Notes under the pieces: model-generated
The model's input: only the letters and a program-made list of their open reading frames with translations
Told to the model about the DNA's origin: nothing
Database searches by the model: none
Position numbers and translations under genes: made by a program
In this document: one piece after another, positions 39,364 to 51,600 of the stretch
Layout: each line of letters opens with the position of its first letter
Position numbering within the stretch: the first letter of the stretch is position 1
Assembly (NCBI GenBank): GCA_008360955.1
Contig: LUCM01001864.1
Span: forward strand, 76,128 to 140,127
From: Fasciolopsis buskii
Taxonomy: Eukaryota > Platyhelminthes > Trematoda > Plagiorchiida > Fasciolidae
DNA length: 64,000 nt
Reading direction: 5' to 3'

Positions 39364-39682
39364 AAGAATGCGTTCTGGTGGGCTCTTCGTCGATGTTTTG
39401 AGTCATGTGTGTCAGGGAAGGCGGATTGGAATTAACAGGGACTGGTAAAGCGGAATTCGGGGCTATGAAGATTGACATGTCAGCATTCACAGTGATCGAT
39501 TGTTCCATCGACGAGCATCGTTCGGATGGACTGACTGCAGGTGGTAACTCATAAAGAAATGGTTTCTGTTCGCGTTTTCCACGAATGTGGCGAGTCGGTT
39601 TGCTACTATTCAGTGCTGTGGACAGCAGACGGGCCGCTTCGACTTGGTGGCGTCGGACCAATTCTTGATTGGCACTCGATAG
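38525..39682 (-). CDS. DOT1L: DOT1L terminal exon: end of coiled coil and Ser/Pro-rich C-terminal tail
   Basis: The acceptor is CGCTAGATTTCTCAG (AG at 39683-39684). An in-frame TAG lies just upstream of it, so translation must enter by splicing. The exon is phase 0 and gives 385 residues and a stop at 38525-38527. The first 25 residues (LSSANQELVRRHQVEAARLL) continue the heptads of the previous exon's end (ITEFRNE). The rest is a disordered Ser/Pro/Thr tail with a PPPPPLLP run and a basic patch (PPRKRAW). It ends SGTPISLPGLPLVATTALRP. Long Ser/Pro tails are usual in animal DOT1L. Positions up to 39363 lie in the large inverted repeat, so the last 279 or so residues are encoded twice in this assembly. 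The first in-frame start-like codon is a TTG, which is not a real start. Confidence 0.75.
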   Translation of the reverse strand, partial: LSSANQELVRRHQVEAARLLSTALNSSKPTRHIRGKREQKPFLYELPPAVSPSERCSSMEQSITVNADMSIFIAPNSALPVPVNSNPPSLTHMTQNIDEEPTRTHSSKSFFGHRNRRSLPRLSPQSTVSHSSPLSGTSHSVPHSQAPILFRSPEEPVRLGNYDGIPPPPPLLPMHNHPETSYSRSDSIVPPGTISPNPGPRDSVEICRSKSMHASLQDLIIDEFSRPKLPYSTFSHSPAISSHEPNVITLSQPPTHSLPPRKRAWSVTDSGHSWTKYPRFQLSASTIASVTTGSFPSSPPALSPVSAVSPDYSDPINVEQIADTNAGGSNGVRGSPSRILSSLPNSCSIPPPLLCVTEYSPASSLSGTPISLPGLPLVATTALRP

Positions 39683-42600
39683 CTGAGAAATCTAGCGCGA
39701 AACAAGAAAAACGAGACGTAAACAACTGGCGAGACAGTGTGATTGTTGTTCCAATAAGAGAAGCAGAGTTTTAAGATGCAAACGATCGGTGCCACAACAT
39801 CAACCTGCACTGCATTATCATTACAGTTTTGGGTTTATACCCTATCAAAGATGACAGCTAATTACAGAATCTGCTTCAGCTAGGTGCTCCGCTATGTTGG
39901 AAAGCATTTGATGAACTATTGGCAACAATATAAAAGAGGCATCCTAGTTGCGGTTATTCTCAGGCGACTCATTCTTCCAGAACGGAGCAGTAAACTATCA
40001 TTACGACTGTCTGGTTATCATACTATACATGGCTTTTCGTCTCATGCAATGTGACTAATGACCTCCGGTAATCGCTACTACCAAGCAGGGCCAAATAATA
40101 GTGAAACAAAAGCCATAAGATCATTATGCGGAATCCACTATCATAACCACCCTTTAGCCTTAAACCACAGGCCAAGCCTCACTGACTGCTGTCTTTCTCA
40201 CAGAGTTACAGGTTGCTATGGGAAAAGTGAATACGCAAAGGGAACAGAGAGAGGACCTACAGATGGCGAGGAGAAGGAGTGTCGCAGTGACCATTTTGCG
40301 GTCTAACTATGCAGACAGTTTTTTAATTACTCCGATTCAAAAGAAACTGATCATGCGACCTTCACTATTTACGTTTCGATGCTATATCCTTCAGTGTCTC
40401 CGGCCAAATAGTTGACTGGTCGTCTGTCGGGCCCCAACCAGGAAGATGTGAGATAGCTACTTTACCTGAGTTCGCCATACATTTTCTCATTTCACGCTCT
40501 TACATTATCTGCTAATCTCTACGTGGCTTCTTCCACTCCATGGGAGGGACAAAAATAAGACATAGTACAGTAGACGACTGTATGCGAGATGTGCAACACG
40601 TGGCCCAGCCAACAAAGTCTACTGAGCATGATACGTTCAGATAGAATGTTCTCAGAACATGTACCCAGTACTAGATTCCTAATCTGCGATCGCTCACTCG
40701 GTCAGTTCAACTAACGCTACCGACGCGACACAGACATCGGTGAACAGAAACTTCCGAGAGACAAACTTTTTCAACACATAAACTCCAAGTCTTGCAACCA
40801 TACAACAGAATTTGGCGCACTGCGAATTATCGAGTCGACGCCAAAAGTATTCCAGTTCAACATATGCTGTTCACTTCTACTGCCGCCATGCCGTCCAACG
40901 TCGTGCTGCTGAAGTAAGTGAAACAATCGATAATCGTTAGTTCTTACCCGTCCGATGTCACGTTGGGCACTATTGACGTCCAATAATGTAACAGAATTAT
41001 ACACACGCTGAATGGGGCTACAACCGTCGCAAGTCTGCCTGGAACGTGTTGCGCATTTTCTGTAGATTAGAACAGGCACACTAGGTAGTCTGCGAAGTCT
41101 GGGTCACGGCGTTTCTCCTTTCTTAATTAGACACCTACATCCTGAAGACCTCCTAAAGCATCGATCATCACCTCGTAGATGACGAACTTAAACAAGAACA
41201 CTGCGCGTTGTTTCGAATGGACTTCATGGTCCACCGCATACAATTACGTGAAGATAGGTAGACGAGTAAAATGCTCGCAAGAAGTTAACGAACTTCGTCG
41301 GCGTACCTTTCCGGTGAAGAGCAATGGATAGTGCTATTTGATCTACTGAGCCGAACGGGTCTTTCAAGTCGAGAAAAATTGTGATTGTAGGGCAGCGATG
41401 AGTGCCTAGCGCGATTCGAGCAAGCGCCGAAGAGTAAAAATCTGACTGATCCGGTTTCGACTTAAACGAAATACAATCTGCGTCTGACAGACGTTGTAGC
41501 GAATCAATGTCAAACGGCAGAGCACAATCGAAGCTAAGACCTCAGCAAACATCGGAATTAAACTAATCACATGACAATTGCTTTTGTTAGACAGTATAAC
41601 CCTTTCCCCCTCTCCACAGATAACGAAATGTGCTCCTCAACCGAAATATCACGGAGCGAGGAGCTAAGAGGTTTCATTAGGACCCCAATATACAGTTTGA
41701 GAAGAATAGAGGAAGTTCGTCGTGATCAGTCGCTTTTTTTGTTTACCTTAGATGAAATTTCCATTTCTATCGCACACGACTTCACTAACCGAAGTTAACC
41801 GCCCGCCGGTGTCACCTATAACCTCAAACAGTCTTTGAATATTGCCTGAAGAAGCTGCTGCTTCCATCCCTTCGACTAATCTAACCCGTCAGTTTTCAGT
41901 CATTATTAAGGCTTATCATCAATTGATACTGAAGCTATCGACGCATCTTATTCACCTAATTGTAGTTAGGGAATTAGCGTTTTACCTTCACTAGGCTCCG
42001 TGAAATCTCCATGAGCTGATAGACGTTTACAAATAACTCCATACTCCATCGGTCGTCGCGCAGGATAATCAGGACCGCACTGCCCAATGCATTGACCGGG
42101 GTGGGCAGTGATCAGTATGCTAATGCTCAGAGTTCCCTCTCTCTTATTCTGACTGTCGCTTCTTTCTCCAACCAAATCTCTTTGCCCACTCTGCCTACCC
42201 ATAGTGTCCCCACAGATAACACACCCCGTACTCGCAACTGTTCATTGTCAAATAGTGTAAGTGTAAGTAAGTAGTTTTCAGTCTGCTAGCTCACATCTTC
42301 TCAAGCCTTGTCAGCCTATGAACCCCGGTTCCTTCAATGTATGCACTCTCACACGGGTTGGCTAACAGGCGTGTTTCACTCTGACAGTGGACTCACTTCC
42401 GATTGATGTCTGTTGCGTGAGTGAAACACGAATTCAGCACTCGGGTAGAGTAATTCAACTAACTGCGCCAAATGTTTCATCAAGATATTTCCTGCACACT
42501 TCAGGAGACGAAGCAGCTCAAACTGTGGGTCAACGCGAGGTAGAAAGTCTTGAGTGAGAAGGCTGAAGCAGCCCTTTTAGACTGGGTCCCGGTTAGCAGT

Positions 42601-45600
42601 CGCTTGTGCGCCGTGAGACTGCATGAATCAGTCGGCATCGGGAAGGATAGTTGTGTTAAGCGCAGTTTACTTGTCATCTCGGCGTATGCCCCGACAGACT
42701 GCAGCACTGACATGCAAAAAGACGAGTTTTATGACGAACTCGTTACTTTTGTTTGGAAGAGCAAATGTTCTGACATATTGGTGGTAGCGGGTGATTTTAA
42801 TGCACAAGTTAGGTAACTGAGTTTATCGGAAGCCAGTTTAGATGGGCGCTGCGTCTTGCCTGCGCAGCGGACAAATAACGGGGAAAGGCTTCTCCAGTTT
42901 TCAGCAGATAATCGTTTATTCTTATTTAGTACGATTTCCCGACACAGTTCGCGTCGCAAAGCGACATGGCGCTCTAACTTTCGACCGGTAGTCTGAGTCA
43001 GATCGATCATTTTGCAGAAAGTTACCATTGGCGAGGTTCTGTCTAGAACTGTAGATCATACTGGACCACGTTCGTGGAATCGGACCGTGCGTAAGTTTTA
43101 ATCCGATTTTTGCCTTAACTCAACGGCCCGATTAGCCGTCGAACATCTGTCTTACTCGACTATTCGCAACAGCTATGGACAGAAACCATACGACGAACTA
43201 AGAACTTCGACGAGCAGCAATATAAACGACTGGTGGGATCAAATCAAGCAGGCGATGCATTTGGCAGCAGTTTTCGCCTGTAGTCCTAGATCTAGCGTTC
43301 ATCAAAGACGCTGCATCTCAAGGGTCGCTTGGCCTAATGGAGCAAAAAACGTCAGCTCCCTAACCACAAGTAGGTGAATAAGATGCGTCGAAAGACTGTT
43401 TGAAGTTATAGGTGACAATGGCGGGCGGTGAACCTAGATTAGTGAAATCGTGTGCGATAAAAATGGAAATTTCATCCATGGTAAACAACAAAGGCTGCAT
43501 CGTCGGGCTGAGCACTTCAAAGGGTTGTTACAGGATTGGATGACAGCAGCCCCGAATTTGATATTGGATGAGGAGAAACTGACGATAGCGGACCGCTTCG
43601 CCTACCTTGGTACCTGCGCGTCAAACCACGGTAGCTCGGCAGTAGAGGTAAACACGCGTATATCGAAGGCTCGGCCCGCTATTTCACAGAAGTTGAAAAG
43701 TCGTGTGTACTGTGCCGCAGTGCGTTCAGTTCTGTTGTATGGTTGAGAGACGTGCGGTATACGTGCCGGAGATGTTCGTCGGTAAGAGGATTTCGAACAC
43801 CAATGTTTACGTAGCATCACCAAGATTGGATGGAGTGACCCGGTGAGTAATGCAAAGGACAAGAACGTAGTACTAGGTGCCAATTCTGAGAATACCTTAT
43901 CTCAGCGTATGAAACTTAGTAGACTACGTTGGTTAGGTCACGTGTTGCAAATGGCGAACACTCGTCTACTATATCTTGCCCTATTTTGTGTTCATCCCAC
44001 GGAGTGGAAGAAGCTATGTTGAGCTAAACAGATGACGTGTCAACGTGGGATGAGAAAATGCACAGCGACGTTAGGTAAAGTAGGTATCTCATGTCTTTAT
44101 GGTTGGGGTCCGAAAGACCCTTCAACTAGCTGGCTGGAGAGATTGAAGGATACGGCAGTGAACCGTGAGCAGTGGCGATCGTATTGTCATTTTCTACCGA
44201 ATCAGAATGATTGAAAGAGTGCGTTTGTGCAGTTAGACTGTGTTTCGTGTGTTGGCTGCAGCCGCATTTTATCTTTTCCCCCCTGTGTAAGTCCATTCCC
44301 TGTTTCCCTTGGATATTCTCTCTTTTGGTAAAAACATGTAACCGTAGAGAAAAGGCAGCGGTCAGTGAGGCTTCACTTGCAGTTTAACGCTGAACGATGA
44401 TGATGCGCCACTGACTACGGCATTTAACCATCTCCTCTAACGCTTCGAACCACTGCGTTGGAGGATTCTAGTGTACCCTTAACCCGGTAATTCCATTCGA
44501 CCTACTCTGGGCGGTCCAACTAGCAATTCAATGATAACGACCATTTTTATGGTATTTCGTTGCAGACCTCAGTCAATGGAACAGGGAATGGAGCTGAATA
44601 GATTGAGATGGTTGGGGCTTACGCAAGCCCGAAGATCAACTCCTTCGATATACGGTGTTCTCCAAGGCAGTTAGTGGTTGGAAGATGGGTCAAGGTGGTC
44701 AGTCGATAACGTGGTGAAAGAGCAAGAAAAATGTAACCGATGGACTTTTGTCGAGTACGTCGAGTAAGATTACCGAGTTCGGTTCAAGAGATTGTAGGAA
44801 ACTTCGGGCATTTCGGCTAGATGTTGCGATCAGTACTTTACCAATCAAATGTTTCCACTCTGTAGTTCTACTGTCCTATGTTCTCTTGACTTTTCTTTTG
44901 CCATTATTTGGCGCTTCGTGGTAGCCACGAGAACCGGGGCGCGTTCGGGCGGGGTAAATGATTATACACAGTGAACTGAATAGAACTATGCCCACAGCAA
45001 GCGTAGATTGTGGGGTTTGTCACAGCTTTCCGAGTCAGGCTCTGAACAAAGAAAATGCGAGAGCATTTAGCATGTTCTTTTTAGGCAATCATTTCCGGAC
45101 TAATAACTTCTGTGGTGTTTTTATTTTCCCATCGCGGTCTCGATGTCTGGATTTGAACTTGGCGGATACAAACAGATTTACCAGCTGAATACCTGGAGAT
45201 GTTAGACGACACAGCAAAGGATCAGCAGCTTCCTCTAAAACCTTCATCCCTTCGTTTTGTTTTGAGCTTTCGGTTAATGTACTTTTGACTAAATGCTGCT
45301 TTTACTACAAGCTCACGGAAAAAGCACGGCGGAAAAGACACCCTACGACCTCAAAACTTGAGCTATTAAGGGAAAGAATATAGTCACTCTGAAATGATCT
45401 GGATGAGAACAACACACGGATCTTACGCATCAAACGCGGTAACGAGCTATGTAAATGTGGACTACCGTCCACCACCACTACTCACACCAGTGGAACGTGA
45501 ACCGCTAGTCTTCGATAAAGTTAGGTGCAAAAACTTCTTAATCATCACCCACCCTGTGAGACTATGCGGTCCGAGATAAAAATATTGGCATCTGAGACCG

Positions 45601-48600
45601 GCGTTGGTCAACTGAATTGAATTCCTGCTATTCCAAAAAAGTTTGGAGGTTCGAATCCTATATCTTCCGAAGAATTTGGTGGAAGACAGCGGTTTCATTG
45701 TCGCCCGGCTCGATAGCACACTTGACCCATTTGCAACCTTGTGTGGTTTGGGATCCCTCCAAGTATCAAAGACAGTTACCCAACTCCCCATCTCCGCGTA
45801 GTGGGCTGTAACGATCATGCTTGTTTCACTACATTTAAGGGTCAAGCAAATCACAAAAAATAAACGGTTCCTTTTGTGAAATCATAGCGGGTCAGTGCTC
45901 AAATAAGATATCCTGATCGTTCTACTAACAGCAATTTATTGATATTGGTAGACAAATCACCTTCACTGACGCCAAAGTGGCTTTTATCAAAGCACACAAA
46001 CTGGTCATCATACATTCGAGTCAAATCAGCATGCATGTGCCGAATGAACCAATCATCAGTTCATAGTCATTATCTGTATCGTGCGCATTGTTTTAGTGAA
46101 TTTTATTGCGGTAAAGCTTTCTTTCTCTATGACATGATGCACAAGAACATCCCATGACTCCCAGGGCCCACTAAACGGGGAGGGAGGCGGTAAGTATGAC
46201 CCTGAAACCTGGAGTGGCATACAACATAAAACTGCAATAGGTTAGGCGTGGTAACGAGTGTGGCGACGGTGAAATGGCAATCATCAAAATGGTCGACAAG
46301 TGTGTGATTGGAAATTCCGACCTGGGATGAGAAACGTTTAAGCCTGTTAACTCCCCACAAACGGGCCCAGGATCGGATCTGCGATCCTTGGCATATAAAG
46401 CAGACGAGATGACCAACACACAGACGGGCCCATGGATAGCAAGCTGTTCAAAATGAATGGGAATTAGCGTGTTGTCTGAGATGCTCCGCCACAATGCCCA
46501 TAACACTTGGGTAGTTAGGTATTTGGACCGCCTTGATGTGTATGAGGTTCGCCGAGATAGCGATAAAGGGAATTTCAAAATACGTACGGACTAAGAGGCC
46601 AGCAGAATACATGGAATACTAGAAGAACCGGGATGTTCGGAACCACGAGATGACAGTGAATTAAATGTTATTTTCACATGAGAAAACACAGACCAGAAAA
46701 TAATCTGAGTCCTCAGGACGAAAAAAAAACACCTAGTCGGGTAGAAGGTCAACAAATTCTGATCGGTATTCACCTCGAAGCTAGACTCACCTCGTTACGA
46801 AACTCCGTTATTTTATCCTCCAGCATGTGATGATGCTTGATCAGTTTCCGTGCTTGTGCGAAGAACGCCGACGGTGTGCTGATTAAAATACCAAGCTGAT
46901 GGATTGGAAAAGAAAACAAAACGACTTAATAAACAAGTATTTGGACGAAAAATAAGATTTTCAAAGAGAAATTGTTAATTTTTATGACACCTTCAAAGCA
47001 TGAGCGTAGTGAAGCAGGCTTGTCCCATGGTCACTAGGGCCCATTATAGGAGGGAGATGAACCCGGAACTTAGTGATACATAACCACATAAAGTCTCATT
47101 GGCAGTAGCGGTGAGCCGGGTGACAGTGGGATTTCGTCTACCATCGAAGTGAACGGCAAACCTAGGATTCGAACCTTTGGTTATTTTGGAGTGGAAGAAG
47201 TTTAGTCTACTTGACTACCGCCCAAAATCTGTCAAAAGTATTCTCAGCCCACTCATGATCGATAATCCAATAGCTCCAAAACAGTCGAATACGTCTTTTT
47301 ATTCAAATTTATTAACTAGAATCCACTTTGAATGTGGCTAGGTAATAGACGAAGCGATATTAGAGGTTGACAGCGCAGGGAAGGTACTCTATTGGGCAAG
47401 ATGACTGCTAAAGGACTCATGGTGAAATCAGCCTCGCGTTTACCGTGCCACTAACCTCACCGAATTCGCACATATCTGTTATGGTCGACGACCATTCCAA
47501 GGTTTTTGGAGCCGCAGATTTCATTTCTGCTACTAATTTTCCAAAAGAATCTATCCTTTTCTCAATATTTCGAAATTGACGTTATTTTAAATATTGTGCG
47601 GTTGAATATTTTTACATGTCCGCGAAAAGATTCGTCAAAACTCGTTCTGTGATTGGCTGTTTCACATGTCCACCAAGTCCACTGAACAAAACTATATAAA
47701 CGATAGAGCTCACTTGAATTCTGACTTGTGTTAGTGGGTCACCAATAAACGCGCGGCAGTACTACTCTGTGTTCGTCTTCTCGCTTCCGTTAGCGGGCTG
47801 GGCTAGCTGTTCGTATTTCGCGCCGCTTATTGTTCCGTGTGGCTGCTCATTTAAGGGAGCAGCCGTTCCGTTCCATTCGTCGTGCGACTAGGGGGCGTAA
47901 AGACTTGAGCCCGTATAATTGTGTCTTCAACCCGTGTGTGTGTGTGTGTGTGTGTGCTCGTGTCCTACTAGACCACAGGCTGTGCTCCTGTGATATCGTG
48001 CGCCGCGAGTACTTGTGTCTTGTGCTTTAGTGTGTGCATAGGCCAACCAAACCCGGCAACGTAACAAATCTGGCGACGGGGTTTTTCGAACTCAACGCAA
48101 TCAGCCGATAACCACCATGGATGCGGACATGAAAAAAATGTTCCGGACTTAACTCAAACTAATGGAGGCTCTAACTTAACGGATTGGGAGTATGGCCACA
48201 ACAACCGCCAGCCCTGAAATTTTATCAGGTTCCCTGCTTCGCTCAATGACCGATTTCCTACACGATCCACAGTGCGGCGTTACGTTTGAATCCTGGTTCA
48301 AACGCTACGAGGACGTGCTCACCGCCGATCTAGCGGACAAAGACGACAAAACCAAAGTACGATTACTCCTGCGAAAACTGGGTCCTGCAGAACACACGCG
48401 GTACATTAACTTCATCTTGCCGGATGAACCATCAAGCCGCACATTTGACCAGACTGTTCAGACTCCAAAGAAAATTTTCGGTGAGCCATCTTCCCTGTTC
48501 AACACACGATATCAATGTCTGAAACTCGTCAAACGGGACGTGGACGACCTGGTAACATACGCAGGAATTGTTAACCGCGAGTGTGACAGGTGCATTGACA

Positions 48601-51600
48601 GAAGACCAATTCCGGTGTCTGATTTTCATTTGTGGGCTTCAGTCCTCAAGCCATTCAGACTTGCGCACCCGTCTTTTGGCCGAAATCGAACAGCAACCAG
48701 ACACAACTTTGGAACAACTCGTAGACGAGTGTGAAGATTTATCTAATCTGAAGCATGACGCGGCCATGATTCAACGACATGAAAGGTCCTACAACAGTGT
48801 GAACGCTGTTAAAGCTGGAAATCCGCCCACGCCAGCTCGGAGGTCGCATACACGTCGACAGTTCAAACCCGCCAAGCCCCCCTCGCCTTGCAGGTACTGC
48901 GGAGCCTGGCACTTTCACAAATTCTGTCCGTTTTACACCCACCAGTGTAAACAATGTCATCATGTGGGACAAGGAAGGTTTCTGCCGCACCATTAGATTT
49001 TCACGACCAGCTCGTTTCAGCCCAGGCAAGCCAAAGTCAGCTAACGACCGCACGAGCGTTCATTCATTTGGCCTTGTGGCTACCTGTCGATTAAACGCCG
49101 CCGACCGCAGAAGGTTTGTCACAATCAACATAGACAAACATCCAGTCCGCCTTAAACTGGATACTGCGTCAGACATATCAGTCATATCCAAATCAACTTG
49201 GCATGACATTGGTGAGCCGCCTATCCAACCCACGTCAATCACGGCTACAACTGCCTGTGGCGGTGCTTTGGATTTAGCGGGACAGCTCCAGTGTACGGTT
49301 AAATACAACGAGAAACTGGTATCGACGCTATGCTATGTGGCAAAATCGGACATCAACCTGCTTGGCACTGACTGGCTAGATGAATTGGGCCTCAGCAAAT
49401 TGCCGATAGACACCTTCTGCAAACTCGTTCAGAAGTCCCAGTAGCACACGCGCTCGCCTCCAAACCATCCTCGCTCAGACGATCAGTCGGAGAAACTCGT
49501 CGGTACACTCAAACGACCTCTGCTCAAGCCGCAAGGGGAAGTAGCAACGAAGAAAGACTTGCAAAAATTCCTCACAACTGCAAACCCAAATACACCAGGA
49601 GGAGTCTCTCCAGCAGAAGCTTTAATGGGCCGAAAGCTGAAAACCATTCCTAATGCCTTATTGCCGAGTTCGCCAAGTTATCCCAGCGTGCCAAAGGTAG
49701 GCCTGGCCAAAGGTTCATTGGTCTACGTCAGAGATCACAGACCCGGTCATCCAGGCTGGACGGAGGGAATCATTCAACGTCAAATACGATCCCGGTTGTA
49801 TGAGGTCGCTGTTGCGGCCGGAACTTGGATCAGACACAGAAACCAAACAAGGAAACGCTACGCGGACGCCCCGGTGGACACAGGCACGAAAGTCCCCCTC
49901 GAAATACTTTTAGACACGTTCAAATTGCCGAAAACGTTGGCGACAACGAACTCAATGGATACAAGCCTACTCCCCCGTCGATGGTCTGACCGTCCACGGC
50001 GACAAACGAGGCAATTCCAGGTAAATCCAAAGGACGCTGCGTACCGGTAACTTTTTTTAAAACAAAAGGGGGGAGGTGTTATGGTCGACGACCATTTCAA
50101 GGTTTTTGGAGCCGCAGATTTCATTTCTGCTACTAATTTTCCGAAAGAATCTATCCTTTTCTCAATATTTCGAAATTGACGTTATTTTAAATATTGCGCA
50201 GTTGAATATTTTTATATGTCCGCGAAAAGATTTATAAAAGCCCGTTCTGTGATTGGCTAGTCCACACATCGATCAAGGCAAGCCCCACTGACCGCTGCCT
50301 TTTCCCTTCCTCGCCTCACCAATACCCACCGGTCACTCCATCCAATCCTGCATGTTGATGCTGCGGTCTGTCGGGGCATACGCCGAGATGACAAGTAAAC
50401 TGCGCTTAACACAAATATTCTTCCTGACGCCGACTGATCCATGCAGTCTCACGGCGCACAAGCGACTGCTATCCGGGACCCAGTCTAAAAGGGCTGCTTC
50501 AGCCTTCTCACTCAAGACTTTCTACCTCGCGTTGACCCACAGTTTGAGCTGCTTCGTCTCCTGAAGTGTGCAGGAAATATCTTGATGAAACATTTGGCGC
50601 AGTTAGTTGAATTACTCTACCCGAGTGCTGAATTCGTGTTTCACTCACGCAACAGACATCAATCGGAAGTGAGTCCACTGTCAGAGTGAAACACGCCTGT
50701 TAGCCAGCCTGTGTGAGAGTGCATATATTGAAAGAACCAAGATTCATAGGCTGCCAAGGCTTGAGAAGATGTGAGCTAGCAGACTGAAAACTACTTACTC
50801 ACACTTACACTATTTGAAAATGAACAGTTGCGAGTACGGGGTGTGTTATCAGTGGGGACACTATGGGTAGGCAGAGTGGGCAAAGAGATTTGGTTGGAGA
50901 AAGAAGAGACAGGTAAAATAAAGGAGAACGAACCCAGACTGTGAGACTTGGAGTGTTTAGGCGTTGCAATGGGCCATACGATAGTGGTGACTATAACCTG
51001 CATTTGAAAATAAAACAGATCTCATCTTGTACTGTTTTCACTCAGGTTGGTTTATTCCGTTAACCTCACATCCATTCATACGGAGCTGTGACTGGTTGAA
51101 AGTCAATGTACCAATCGCGGCCCTTTTTATCCTCTCGACGGTTGCCGCAAACCCTAAACGCCTTTTGACCTTGATCGTCCATGGTTCGTTCAATTTTGCC
51201 AGACCTTGTCGCTGACGCAATCATCTACTGACTATCGGAGATACGCAACACAATGCACACCACGAATTCAGCAGTCCGAATCAAGCCTTACAGTATTCCA
51301 CTGTTTTTATGCAATGTTGCAAAGTGCAATTTCAAACCTATGGGAAATTTTTGGTCGTTCACGGCATTCGATTACGAGTATAACAATCAGGAGTGAATGC
51401 CGTGAAACAAACCGCATTCTTTTGTCATTGGGAGTGCATGGAAAATGTGCCAATCAAATGGCAGCTCGAATATATTTATTTAGAAGAATAAGCAACACAG
51501 TTGAAAAATGAAAGCGGTTGAAACATACAGTACGTGTGTCTCAGATAGTTGTCTTATTTCCGCTCCAAGAGTGTTGCTGTATCCGTCAGACAGTCGTTTT

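Larger units (their letters stand above)
39683..46790 (-). other. Intron of DOT1L before the terminal exon
   Basis: Inferred intron of about 7.1 kb. It contains the RTE copy at 42005-44406, an RTE-like 3' end at 44575-45005 and SINE-C copies at 45620 and 46165. In 39700-42000 I see only unstructured sequence with no recognisable feature. Confidence 0.65.
47477..50258 (+). mobile_element. CsRn1-like Ty3/gypsy LTR retrotransposon, internally deleted
   Basis: The order is 5' LTR (47477-48066), primer-binding region, gag, protease, C-terminal integrase, polypurine tract, truncated 3' LTR (50077-50258). Reverse transcriptase, RNase H and most of the integrase are absent. Gag and protease resemble the CsRn1/Kabuki clade known from liver flukes (protein wording recalled, not searched). 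About ten differences separate the 182 bp shared by the two LTRs, so the copy is not recent. It lies sense to nothing: the host DOT1L gene runs on the other strand. The missing 3' end of the 3' LTR prevents a target-site check. Confidence 0.88.

Noticed and set aside
38525..39661. A stand-alone 378-residue gene starting at TTG
   Set aside because: No ATG start; the frame opens at a splice acceptor at 39683 and matches the C-terminal part of DOT1L, so it is a terminal exon.
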